A stretch of 64,000 bases of DNA from an uncultured Polaribacter sp. GTDB taxonomy: Bacteria; Bacteroidota; Bacteroidia; Flavobacteriales; Flavobacteriaceae. The stretch spans positions 620,001 to 684,000 of the forward strand of contig CANMHT010000001.1 in assembly GCA_947497755.1 (NCBI GenBank), in the 5' to 3' direction. Position numbers and translations under genes: made by a program. Each line of letters starts with the position of its first letter. Position 1 is the first letter of the stretch. This document shows positions 25,347-33,571 of this stretch, piece by piece. Below the pieces are notes generated by a model, which worked only from the letters and a program-made list of their open reading frames with translations, was not told where the DNA came from and did not search any database.

Positions 25347-27399
25347 TAAAGATTGGTGTTTTACTAATATACCATTTAAATCGTAAACCAATTTCTGTAA
25401 ACTTAAAACCTGCAGCAGTTGCAGAGGCGATATTACTATGGTTTACAAAAACATTTGCAATGCTTCTTTCAGAAAATTTATAACCAAATTTTGTCTGAAC
25501 TCGATAAATATTTTGCCTAGCATCATCTTCAATATACTGAAAACCTGTAGCAGCATTTAAACCATAAAACCATCCTTTATCTTTAATACTGTTTTCATCT
25601 TTTAATAGATCGATAAAAATTTCTACAGCATTAAATTTTTCTGGACTAAAATAAATGGTTGGTACCTGGTTTTTAAAGGTGATGTATTGATAATTAATAC
25701 CCGCTTTTAAAACTGGCTTATTTAAGATAGAATAGTAAACAGAAGCAAATAATAGATTACGGGAGTTGTTATCATTTTGAGAAGTATAAAAGTATTGTGA
25801 AAACACCCCAACATTAAAGTTTGTATTTAAACTATAATTCACAAAATAATTGTTTTGAATAATTTCTCTACTTAATAGATCAGCATTAAAATCTTGAATT
25901 TCTCTTTTGTATCCAACATCTAAACTCTGTAATTTAAAAGGTTTAATATTGAAAGCTATTTCTGTTAAAAATTGAGAATACTCTGTGCTGTTTGTAGAAG
26001 CACTAGTAATTCCAAAATTACTTTTAAAAATCGTATTAGGAAGTAATTGATAGGAAACACCTCCTGTAAAATTATGTGAACTTGCTTCTTTGTTTAACGG
26101 ATTATTTTTTGTGGTTCTGTATTTGTAACTTGTATAAAATTTAAGTTTGGTAGAAACTGGTATGCTTAAACTTGTAAAAAGTGAATAGGCTTCGTTTTTA
26201 CCATTATCTTTACTATAGGTAACTTTAGATTCTGATACTGGTGTAAACTCTTTATCTAAGTTTTTAATAAAGTTAACAATGTCTTTTTGATTGTCATAAA
26301 AACTCAACGCTTTATGTGCTGTTTTATAGGCTTTATTATATAATCCAGAAGCTTTTAATGCATTTGCTTTTCCTAAATTTCCATCAAAAGAAGCAGAATC
26401 ATTTTTAATAATCTGGTTATAATCAGTAATACTTTTTTTAAAGTTGCTTTTGTAAATGTTTAATGTTGCTCTTAAAGAAAGTACCCAGTTTTTATTTGGA
26501 TGTTCTTGGTTTAAACGGCTAATTAAATCTCCAGCTTCTGTATATTTTCTATTCCATATTAACGCTTGTACATAACGTTCTTTTGTTTGTTGTACTAATA
26601 TGGCACTAGTTTCTTTGTCAATACTATTTAGAGCTTTAGTGCTAATAGCAAGAGCTTCTTTTTCTTTTCCTTTTAAATGAAAAACTAAGGCAAGTCCGTT
26701 TAATGAAATTAGTTTGTCACTCGGGTTCTCTCCAATCGTTTTATAAGTTGTTTCTGCTTCAGAGAACTCACCAGAAATAAGATATACGTTGGCTAAGTTT
26801 AAAAGCGTCTCTTTATCATTTTTAAATAATACTAAGTTTTTTTTAAGTTGTTCTACGGCTAATTTATACTCTCTTTTTTGTGTAAGCTGATTGGCATAAC
26901 CTAAATAAATATATTTTTTAGAAGTCATGGCATTTGGGTTACCTGGTAAAACCTCTAAAGCTTTATTAACAAACTCTAATGCTTGAGTATATATTTTTAA
27001 ATTAGAAAGAGTGTTTGCGTATCCTAAAAGTGCTGCAAAACTTTTAGGGTTAGAAGCAACTAATTTTTCATAATAACCTTTTGCATCTGTAAAATTCTTA
27101 CTCCACAACAAAGATTCTGCGTAGTTCAACTTAATTTCAAAATCGTCTGGATATTTACCTAATAATTCTGTAAAAATAGTAACCGCCTTTTTACTATTAC
27201 CATTCAGTCCAACAGCTCTTCCATAACAGAGTTTGGCAGTTTTATTATTGGGATATTCAGATAAAATTTTTTCAAAAAAGACTTCAGCTTGTTTGTATTT
27301 TCCTGTTTCTAAATAAGTAAAACCTTCTTTCATATTTTGAGCAACACATAGTGAGGACAAAAAAATAAAGAAAATTAAGGCTGGGGATTTCAGTTTCAT
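25330..27399 (-). CDS. TPR protein with C-terminal outer-membrane beta-barrel (PgaA/PelB-like layout)
   Basis: 689 residues from the ATG at 27399, which starts a clean signal peptide (KLKSPALIFFIFLSSLCVAQ); an upstream ATG at 27426 adds nine polar residues. Residues about 20-400 are tandem tetratricopeptide repeats (GKYKQAEVFFEKILSEYPNN, NFTDAKGYYEKLVASNPKS and similar). Residues about 410-689 alternate amphipathic strands (YSLFTSLSIPVSTKLKFYTSYKYR, FTGGVSYQLLPNTIFKSNFG, NVGVFSQYFYTS) and end in FKWYISKTPIF, which reads as a YaiO-like barrel. A periplasmic TPR scaffold joined to an outer-membrane barrel is the layout of polysaccharide export porins PgaA, BcsC and PelB. With the flippase and glycosyltransferase neighbours I infer a polymer-export role. 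It is divergent from the STAS operon. Confidence 0.82.
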   Translation of the reverse strand: MKLKSPALIFFIFLSSLCVAQNMKEGFTYLETGKYKQAEVFFEKILSEYPNNKTAKLCYGRAVGLNGNSKKAVTIFTELLGKYPDDFEIKLNYAESLLWSKNFTDAKGYYEKLVASNPKSFAALLGYANTLSNLKIYTQALEFVNKALEVLPGNPNAMTSKKYIYLGYANQLTQKREYKLAVEQLKKNLVLFKNDKETLLNLANVYLISGEFSEAETTYKTIGENPSDKLISLNGLALVFHLKGKEKEALAISTKALNSIDKETSAILVQQTKERYVQALIWNRKYTEAGDLISRLNQEHPNKNWVLSLRATLNIYKSNFKKSITDYNQIIKNDSASFDGNLGKANALKASGLYNKAYKTAHKALSFYDNQKDIVNFIKNLDKEFTPVSESKVTYSKDNGKNEAYSLFTSLSIPVSTKLKFYTSYKYRTTKNNPLNKEASSHNFTGGVSYQLLPNTIFKSNFGITSASTNSTEYSQFLTEIAFNIKPFKLQSLDVGYKREIQDFNADLLSREIIQNNYFVNYSLNTNFNVGVFSQYFYTSQNDNNSRNLLFASVYYSILNKPVLKAGINYQYITFKNQVPTIYFSPEKFNAVEIFIDLLKDENSIKDKGWFYGLNAATGFQYIEDDARQNIYRVQTKFGYKFSERSIANVFVNHSNIASATAAGFKFTEIGLRFKWYISKTPIFTKNRR

Positions 27400-27444
27400 A
27401 CGTTTTGTTTTCTGCAAGTTAAGCAATCAAATCCAGACTTATCT

Positions 27445-27516
27445 TATCTTTCATCTACACTAAATTACCATTCACCGAAATATAAGCCCGATAAACGGAA
27501 TCTTAAATGATATTTG
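27445..27516 (+). promoter_or_regulatory. Putative LytTR direct repeat and promoter of the STAS/flippase operon (site 3)
   Basis: Repeats TATCTTTCATCT (27445-27456) and TACCATTCACCG (27466-27477) start 21 bases apart. GATATTTG at 27509-27516 is a one-mismatch -7 element, 43 bases after the proximal repeat start. The first gene starts at 27547. The site lies between divergent genes and might also affect the TPR/barrel gene. Confidence 0.65.
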
Positions 27517-27546
27517 TTAGAAGAAGAAATTAAAAACTTAAATATC

Positions 27547-27825
27547 ATGGCTTTACAAATTTTAGAAAACAAAGGAAACTTTTATATAGAAGGAAAAATC
27601 GTAGGGAAAAATGTAAAAGCATTACAAGCACATTTTGAATATGTTTTAGAAAATAAAGAACAAGTAACTATTAATATTAACAATGTAGATGAAATAGATT
27701 TTGAAGGTGTTTGTGCATTAACAGAAATATATAAAAAGGCACTTTTGTCTAAAAAAGATTTTACGATTGTTGGAATAGGAAGCAAAGATATGTATGATCA
27801 TTTTAGAAGTCAGAATATTGCTTAA
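27547..27825 (+). CDS. STAS-like domain protein with Glu at the usual phospho-Ser site
   Basis: 92 residues from the ATG at 27547 (MALQILENKG); an earlier start at 27514 falls inside the predicted -7 element and is rejected. The pattern of beta strand, NFYIEGKIVGKNVKALQAHF, then VTININNVDEIDFEGVCALTEIYKKAL and DFTIVGIGSKDMYDHF fits the STAS fold (anti-sigma-factor antagonist-like). The position usually occupied by the phosphorylatable Ser (D-S-S-G) reads D-F-E-G, so a Glu may mimic permanent phosphorylation. It is the first gene of the operon with a second STAS gene and the flippase. Confidence 0.7.
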   Translation: MALQILENKGNFYIEGKIVGKNVKALQAHFEYVLENKEQVTININNVDEIDFEGVCALTEIYKKALLSKKDFTIVGIGSKDMYDHFRSQNIA

Positions 27826-27855
27826 GAATTAGAATTAATAAAAAAATAATTGGTT

Positions 27856-28158
27856 ATGTCATTAGAAATAATAAATAATAAAGGCGTTTTTGAAGTGTGT
27901 GGAGATTTCACTTCAGAAAACAAAGGGAAAGTTAAAGAATACTTTAACGATCTTTTAGATCACTATTACGAGGTAGTGATGTGTTTAGAAAACATTAAAA
28001 AGATAGATGAGTCTGCAATTGATGTATTAAAATTTATACATAAAAAAGCAACAAAGAGAAGCAAGGTGCTATTTGTACTAGGAAAGAATAATACCATGAT
28101 TAAAAGAACATTTAGAATTTTTAACATCTCATACATCTTTAAAAATGATTACAATTAA
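27856..28158 (+). CDS. STAS-like domain protein with conserved Ser
   Basis: 100 residues from the ATG at 27856 (MSLEIINNKG); a TTG at 27850 adds only two residues. Same layout as the preceding gene: GVFEVCGDFTSENKGKVKEYF, VVMCLENIKKIDESAIDVLKFIHKKAT, VLFVLGKNNTMIKRTFRIFNISYIF. Here the candidate phosphosite is Ser in D-E-S-A, so this copy could be phosphorylated while its partner could not. It overlaps the flippase start by 14 bases, which suggests translational coupling. The pair may gate export or synthesis; no kinase or phosphatase for them is visible in the window. Confidence 0.7.
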   Translation: MSLEIINNKGVFEVCGDFTSENKGKVKEYFNDLLDHYYEVVMCLENIKKIDESAIDVLKFIHKKATKRSKVLFVLGKNNTMIKRTFRIFNISYIFKNDYN

Positions 28159-29404
28159 TTCCATAAAAAAGAAAATCTCTTCTGAGCAGTTGTTTATGAT
28201 TAGCGTATTAATTGTAAATGCTGGTAATTATCTTTATAATTTATTATTAGGAAGAATATTAGGCCCCGCTTTATTTGCTGATGCTGCCATCTTAATTACA
28301 TTTTTACTAACCTTGTCTTTTGTAGCCATGACTTTTCAGTTAGTAACCGCAAAATTTTCCATAGCATTTAAATTAAGAACATTTAAACGTTTTGTAGCTT
28401 CAATGTATAAAAGTGCTCTTCTCATAGGAATAACTCTAGGTGCTTTGATTGTTATTTTTGCAGCTGAATTACAAAAGATATTTAATACATCCTCTTCTGG
28501 GATGTTTGTCATTTTTGGTATTGGTGTACCCATATATTTTATGATGAGTATTAATAGAGGTGTTTATCAAGGGAAAAAAGAATTTAAATCCTTATCAATT
28601 ACTTATCAAACAGAAATGTTAAGTAGGTTATTGGTCACTTTAGCATTGCTTTTTATTTTTGGTATAGATTCTCCTATCATTATTGCATTAGGAATTATTA
28701 TTTCTTTTGTTTTTGGTATGTTTCCTTTTAAAACAAAGGTCTTTTCATTTCAAAGAAATACTCGAATTAGAAGTACTTATAAAAAACAAATTAAAACTTT
28801 TTTCCTATTAACCGCTTTTTATGAGCTAACTCAAATTATCATTAATAATAGTGATATTCTTTTGGTAAAACACTATTTCGCTTCTTATGATGCAGGTATG
28901 TATGCTTCCTTGGCTTTAATAGGTAGAATGGTTTATTTTATTGCGTGGATGTTTGTAATGTTATTATTGCCTAAAGTAATTCATCTAAAAAAAGAAGGAA
29001 AAGAAACGAGCGGAGTTCTATTTAGATATGTTGGTTATATTACTGTACTCTCAAGTGTTATTGTAGTTAGTTGTGTCTTATTTCCTGAAACAATCGTTCT
29101 GTTATTATTTGGGAAAAGCTATTTAGGGATTTCGGCTTTGTTATGGAAATATGCTATTGCAACATCTGTTTTTGCAGTCTCAAATATCTTTGCTTACTAC
29201 TATCTTTCTTTAGATAAATACATTCCAGTTGCCATTTCAGGTATTTTCGGAATGCTACAAGTGGTATTAATAGTGTGGTTTCACGAATCTTTAGAACAAG
29301 TGGTACATGTACAGATCATTGCTATGGTGCTATTATTAATTGTACAACTATTGTTTTATGGAGCTATAGCAAGAAAATCAAGATTAGCAAAAAGGTCAGT
29401 CTAA
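28145..29404 (+). CDS. Wzx/MATE-like polysaccharide flippase
   Basis: 419 residues, nearly all hydrophobic, with about 12 predicted membrane helices. The N-terminal segment ISSEQLFMISVLIVNAGNYLYNLLLGRILGPALFADAAILI is characteristic of polysaccharide flippases (repeat-unit or polymer translocation across the inner membrane). NSDILLVKHYFASYDAGMYASLALIGR is the conserved mid-protein block (D-x-x-L-x-K-x-x-x). Its size and its position beside a GT4 gene recall the PelG/PelF pair of the Pel polysaccharide system, though I see no proof of orthology. It starts inside the second STAS gene. Confidence 0.85.
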   Translation: MITINSIKKKISSEQLFMISVLIVNAGNYLYNLLLGRILGPALFADAAILITFLLTLSFVAMTFQLVTAKFSIAFKLRTFKRFVASMYKSALLIGITLGALIVIFAAELQKIFNTSSSGMFVIFGIGVPIYFMMSINRGVYQGKKEFKSLSITYQTEMLSRLLVTLALLFIFGIDSPIIIALGIIISFVFGMFPFKTKVFSFQRNTRIRSTYKKQIKTFFLLTAFYELTQIIINNSDILLVKHYFASYDAGMYASLALIGRMVYFIAWMFVMLLLPKVIHLKKEGKETSGVLFRYVGYITVLSSVIVVSCVLFPETIVLLLFGKSYLGISALLWKYAIATSVFAVSNIFAYYYLSLDKYIPVAISGIFGMLQVVLIVWFHESLEQVVHVQIIAMVLLLIVQLLFYGAIARKSRLAKRSV

Positions 29405-29425
29405 AAGCATTCTTCTAACAAAAAA

Positions 29426-29497
29426 GAACATTCGTCGATATATAATTGCCACTCAACTAAATAGCGACCAAATTTTAAAGGAGTTTTAAGACCTTTA
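29426..29497 (+). promoter_or_regulatory. Putative LytTR direct repeat and promoter of the GT4 gene (site 4)
   Basis: Repeats GAACATTCGTCG (29426-29437) and TGCCACTCAACT (29447-29458) start 21 bases apart. GACCTTTA at 29490-29497, 43 bases after the proximal repeat, is a weak -7 match. About 130 bases of untranslated leader would follow before 29629. Confidence 0.5.
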
Positions 29498-29628
29498 CTA
29501 TAGAACTAAATACTTGTTTTTATACTCATCAAACCTAATAATCAATCAAAAGTAAAAACAAGAAGATACTTGAAAGTTAAGATTTCAAGTTGCTGAAGAA
29601 GAAAAACAATTAATTAAAAAACCTAGCG

Positions 29629-30843
29629 ATGAAATTAGCAATAGTAACGGCTTATCCGCCAAGTAAAATCACCTTAAACGAGTATGCTTATCATTTGGTA
29701 AAAAGCTTTAGATTACAAGAGGAGGTTACAGAACTTATTTTACTTACCGATGTAACAACTGCACCCAAAACATTAGATTTTGAGGATGAGGGATGTAAAA
29801 TTACCGTAAAAGAATGCTGGTCTTTTAATTCATATACAAATATTTTTAAAGTATCTAAGGCATTAAATCAAACAAAACCAGATAAGGTCTTGTTTAATTT
29901 ACAGTTTATGAAGTTTGGCGATAAAAAAATACCAGCTGCATTAGGCTTACTATTACCAATGGTTTGTAGAGTTAAAAATATACCAAGTATTGTGTTATTA
30001 CACAATATTATGGAAAAAGTAGATCTTAAAAAAGCAGGATTTACTTCTAATAAATTATTACAAAAAATATACGGATTTATTGGAAGTACTTTAACAAGAA
30101 TCATTTTAAAGGCAGATGTAGTTGCAGTAACAATGAAAAAATATGTAGGTATTTTAGAGAATAAATACAAAGCAAAAAACATTGTGGCAATTCCACACGG
30201 AACGTTTGAAGTATCTGAAGAACCTAAGTACGAATTACCAGAAGGAGCATTAAAAATTATGACTTTTGGAAAGTTTGGTACTTATAAAAAAGTAGAATTA
30301 TTAATAGAGGCTGTTCAAGAAGTTAGAAAAACAACAGGATTAGATTTAGAAATTGTAATTGCAGGAACAGACAATCCAAATGTACCTGGATATTTAGATA
30401 GTGTAAAAGCAAGATATACAGATGTACCACAATTAACATTTACAGGTTATGTAGAAGAAGAAGATGTACCAAAGCTATTTGAAGAAAGTGCATTAGTAGC
30501 TTTTCCTTATACATCTACTACAGGAAGTTCTGGTGTATTACACCAAGCAGGAAGTTATGGTAAAGCTGTTGTAATGCCAGATTTAGGAGATTTAGCATTA
30601 TTAGTAGAAGAAGAAGGGTATAAAGCAGAATTTTTTGAACCAACTAGCGTAAAAAGTTTAGCAAAATCTATAGAAGCAATTGTAACTAACGAAGCACACA
30701 GAATTGCTTTAGGAAAAGCAAATTACGAGGCAGCAACTGCTTATCCAATGTCAAAAATTGCTGAGATTTATTTAAAAACATTCAAAAAAATTACAGAAAA
30801 CCAAGGAATGAAAAAAGGTGATGTTACTTACCAAGTAAATTAA
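29629..30843 (+). CDS. Glycosyltransferase family 4 (GT-B fold)
   Basis: 404 residues. The N-terminal Rossmann domain starts LAIVTAYPPSKITLNEYAYHLV, the acceptor-side loop of GT4 enzymes. The C-terminal domain holds IMTFGKFGTYKKVELLIEAV, IVIAGTDNPNVPG, LTFTGYVEEEDVPKLFEES, and the nucleotide-sugar loop ALVAFPYTSTTGSSGVLHQAGSYG followed by VVMPDLGDL. It should use an activated sugar in the cytoplasm to extend the polymer or glycolipid. The sugar cannot be read. It has its own promoter (site 4) and converges with the glycoside hydrolase gene, overlapping its end by four bases. Confidence 0.88.
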   Translation: MKLAIVTAYPPSKITLNEYAYHLVKSFRLQEEVTELILLTDVTTAPKTLDFEDEGCKITVKECWSFNSYTNIFKVSKALNQTKPDKVLFNLQFMKFGDKKIPAALGLLLPMVCRVKNIPSIVLLHNIMEKVDLKKAGFTSNKLLQKIYGFIGSTLTRIILKADVVAVTMKKYVGILENKYKAKNIVAIPHGTFEVSEEPKYELPEGALKIMTFGKFGTYKKVELLIEAVQEVRKTTGLDLEIVIAGTDNPNVPGYLDSVKARYTDVPQLTFTGYVEEEDVPKLFEESALVAFPYTSTTGSSGVLHQAGSYGKAVVMPDLGDLALLVEEEGYKAEFFEPTSVKSLAKSIEAIVTNEAHRIALGKANYEAATAYPMSKIAEIYLKTFKKITENQGMKKGDVTYQVN

Positions 30844-32354
30844 TCACTTGATATATAGTTAAAAGATTTTTTCTTTTTCCCGATTTTATTTATAAAGCCA
30901 AAATGCTTTTGAGCATTTCTTCTCCAAGGAAGTTGACCAACAACTTCTTTGGGGATTTTTGTAAAATCATATAGTGTCCATGACATAAAAGAAATACTAT
31001 CCTTTTTAAATTGCTGCTGCATATTTTTGTAATAAGCTTCTTGCTTTTCTTCTGAACCAGTATACAAATTCCAAAAACCACTATAAGAACTTAGTCCAAA
31101 CTCAGTTACCATAATCTGTTTAGAAGCTACTTTTTGATGTAAAAGATCATAGGCTTTTTTAAAATCGATAGGTTTTTTATAATAATGAAAAGAAATAAAA
31201 TCCATATCATCTTTTAGTACATCGGCACTTTCTGCATTAGACCAACCAATAGTTACAGGATGTTTTTTATCTAAAGATTTAACGAGAACCGTAATTCTTT
31301 TTAGCCAACTAGTAACCCTAACTTTTCCTCTAGAATCAAAATCTAAATCGGGTTCATTTTTAATATCCCAAGCGAGTAGTGCTGGGTGCTCTTTAATACT
31401 TGATACAACACCTATAGCATGTTTTTGATTCAGCGTCCAATTAATCACCGAATAATCACCAAAAAAATCGAAAAGAGTCACAATTACTTTTAAACCATTA
31501 TCATTGGCTATATCTAAAACTTGATGAAGTTTCTGTAATTTTTCACCATTTACATTGGCTTTTCCAAAATCTTCATAGGGGACAAATATTCTGATTGTAT
31601 TTAGGTTTGCTTCTTTGATGATTTTAAAATCAGTTGCAATGGTATCTTTACTAAATTGTTCTCCATACATATCCCAAGGACTATTCTGTGGATAATAATT
31701 GATTCCTTTTACAATAAAAGTGCTATCAATTTTTTTAAGATGAAAATCTTTTTTTGTCTTAACAGCTTCTCTAATAAAATGCCTGATACGCCAAAACCCA
31801 TCTTCTAAAAGGAGAATCATTTTATAATTTGCAACTTCATAGGTTTCAAGCGCTAAATCTTTATCATTATAAATACGTTTATATTCTAGTACATTTTTAT
31901 CTGTAAGTACTACTAATTGACCATCTTCACTAAAAAAGTCTAAATGTAAATGATGTTCTAAAGTAGTACCATCAATGGTAATTTTTTCTAATTTATTTTG
32001 TTTGATATAGCTATAAATATTTTCTCTAGCACTTTCTGTATAATAATCTTCTATACCAGCTTTTTGATTGGTTTTATAAGCAATATGTCTTACATACCAA
32101 GCATCTAAATAGTCATTTTCAATTTGAGCTAAAGTTTGCTCGTCCATTTCTCGCCCTTTATTTCTTAAAGGGGCCCAAGTAATTTCAGGTAGGTATTGAT
32201 CTATTTTTTTTAATTCGGTATGGAGCATTTTACTTCTATCTGCTCCAGTATTTAAGTAGCTATATAAAGCAGAGATACCATATACTAAAAACAAAGTAAC
32301 TAGTATATAGCCAGCTAAAACACCTGCTCTTAAAATATTTCTATGCTTTACCAT
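30840..32354 (-). CDS. Membrane-anchored glycoside hydrolase (GH5/GH2-like TIM barrel)
   Basis: 504 residues. One N-terminal membrane helix (about 11-32) anchors it with the bulk in the periplasm. Residues about 75-200 look like an alpha+beta NTF2-like domain (DYLDAWYVRHIAY, ENYKMI-type strands, DGFWRIRHFIRE). Residues about 215-480 are a TIM-barrel hydrolase: IVKGINYYPQNSPWDMYG, LNTIRIFVPYEDFG, the acid/base Glu334 in AWDIKNEPDL, and the nucleophile Glu418 in IMVTEFGLSSYSG. Many exopolysaccharide systems include such a hydrolase to trim or release polymer (BcsZ, PslG, PelA). The linkage cut is unknown. The gene overlaps its upstream neighbour by seven bases. Confidence 0.85.
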   Translation of the reverse strand: MVKHRNILRAGVLAGYILVTLFLVYGISALYSYLNTGADRSKMLHTELKKIDQYLPEITWAPLRNKGREMDEQTLAQIENDYLDAWYVRHIAYKTNQKAGIEDYYTESARENIYSYIKQNKLEKITIDGTTLEHHLHLDFFSEDGQLVVLTDKNVLEYKRIYNDKDLALETYEVANYKMILLLEDGFWRIRHFIREAVKTKKDFHLKKIDSTFIVKGINYYPQNSPWDMYGEQFSKDTIATDFKIIKEANLNTIRIFVPYEDFGKANVNGEKLQKLHQVLDIANDNGLKVIVTLFDFFGDYSVINWTLNQKHAIGVVSSIKEHPALLAWDIKNEPDLDFDSRGKVRVTSWLKRITVLVKSLDKKHPVTIGWSNAESADVLKDDMDFISFHYYKKPIDFKKAYDLLHQKVASKQIMVTEFGLSSYSGFWNLYTGSEEKQEAYYKNMQQQFKKDSISFMSWTLYDFTKIPKEVVGQLPWRRNAQKHFGFINKIGKKKKSFNYISSD

Positions 32355-33571
32355 AATCTTTTTGCTTCAATAGTTTTAGTAATTCCTGCTGATTCTATTG
32401 TAAAATGATATTTCCCATTTTTATAAATTCCTTCTTTTAACTGAAATTTCACATAGCCTTCTCGTGAAGTTTTTACATGTTTTCTAATGCTTTTTCCATC
32501 TCTAAAAACGGTAAGCTTTACTTCCAATCCATCAGGAATCATCTGCTCCATAAAACTAGTTAATGGACCAACGGTTATAATTCGATTTTTTTGCGAAAAT
32601 CGCACTTCAAAATCTTTTATAACTTGAGTATAACTAATATTAATACTATTACTTTCAGAAATGCCTTCAACATAAGCTTTAACATTCCATTCTGCAGCTT
32701 TATCTGGATGTACCATTTGAGCAATAGCTACTCCTTGGATGGTGGTACCTGAAGCTTTTAATATTGCCTGTTTTTTGTTTTTAATAAAGAACTCTACATA
32801 AGTTCCGTCACTAACTACATTCCCTAAAGAATCTCTAATAATTGAAGTAATAAATGAGGTAATTTGATTACCATCTGCATAGCTATGATGTCTTTTTGCA
32901 GTAATCGTAAAATTAGTAGGAATGGCTGGAACTACATTTACGTCAAATTCTTTTGAATTTCTTCCAAAGCTTTCAGAAGAAAGAATCATTCTACCAGCTA
33001 AATTTGGAGAGAATATTCTTCTAAAAGCAATTAAGTTTTCTGTTTTTATTTCTGTAGTAGATTCATTACTTAAAAATTGCTTTTTTAAAGTAACAGGAAC
33101 TAACGGTTTTAACGGATTGTCTAAATCATCTGTAGGAATTATAACAATCATGGTAAAATCATTACCACCAGCTTGAATACTTGGTGGACCTAAATAGGTT
33201 TCCATGCTATTTACAATAGATTTTGGAACAATTTTTAGTTGTCCAGATATTGAAGAATTATTGGATTGTACACGCCAATTAACAACTCCAGATTTATTAC
33301 TTATATGCGATGGAATTGTATAAGTAGCTAATCCTGTAAATTTTGTATTGGCTTTTATTAATGTGCTTCCATAGTTGTTTGAGCAATATAAAACTGGAGC
33401 TGTTTTTTCTGAAGTAGCAAAACGAAGTATAATTTCATTTCCAACTTCAAAATTTGTTTTAGTGCTTAGCAATCTAAAAGAAGTATGCTCTTTAGTTAGG
33501 TTTTGTCCAAAAGTAATTTGCACCAAACTTAAGCAACACAGAATAAATATGTAAAATCGTTTTTTATGCAT
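32348..33571 (-). CDS. Secreted protein with Ig-like (invasin-type) domains, function unknown
   Basis: 407 residues from the ATG at 33571 (MHKKRFYIF), which overlaps the upstream stop by one base; a TTG two codons' width further out is less likely. A signal peptide (RFYIFILCCLSLVQITFGQ) precedes about three beta-sandwich modules. The middle part has a Big_1-like signature: FTITAKRHHSYADGNQITSFITSIIRDSLGNVVSDGTYVEFFIKN, GTTIQGVAIAQMVHPDKAAEWNVKAYV. I split the motif for length: its hallmarks are ADGNQ, VVSDGTYVEF and the alternating strands. Periplasmic or surface role. It lies between the GT-C-like protein and the hydrolase and probably forms a complex with them; that is inferred only from gene order. 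Confidence 0.7.
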   Translation of the reverse strand: MHKKRFYIFILCCLSLVQITFGQNLTKEHTSFRLLSTKTNFEVGNEIILRFATSEKTAPVLYCSNNYGSTLIKANTKFTGLATYTIPSHISNKSGVVNWRVQSNNSSISGQLKIVPKSIVNSMETYLGPPSIQAGGNDFTMIVIIPTDDLDNPLKPLVPVTLKKQFLSNESTTEIKTENLIAFRRIFSPNLAGRMILSSESFGRNSKEFDVNVVPAIPTNFTITAKRHHSYADGNQITSFITSIIRDSLGNVVSDGTYVEFFIKNKKQAILKASGTTIQGVAIAQMVHPDKAAEWNVKAYVEGISESNSINISYTQVIKDFEVRFSQKNRIITVGPLTSFMEQMIPDGLEVKLTVFRDGKSIRKHVKTSREGYVKFQLKEGIYKNGKYHFTIESAGITKTIEAKRLW

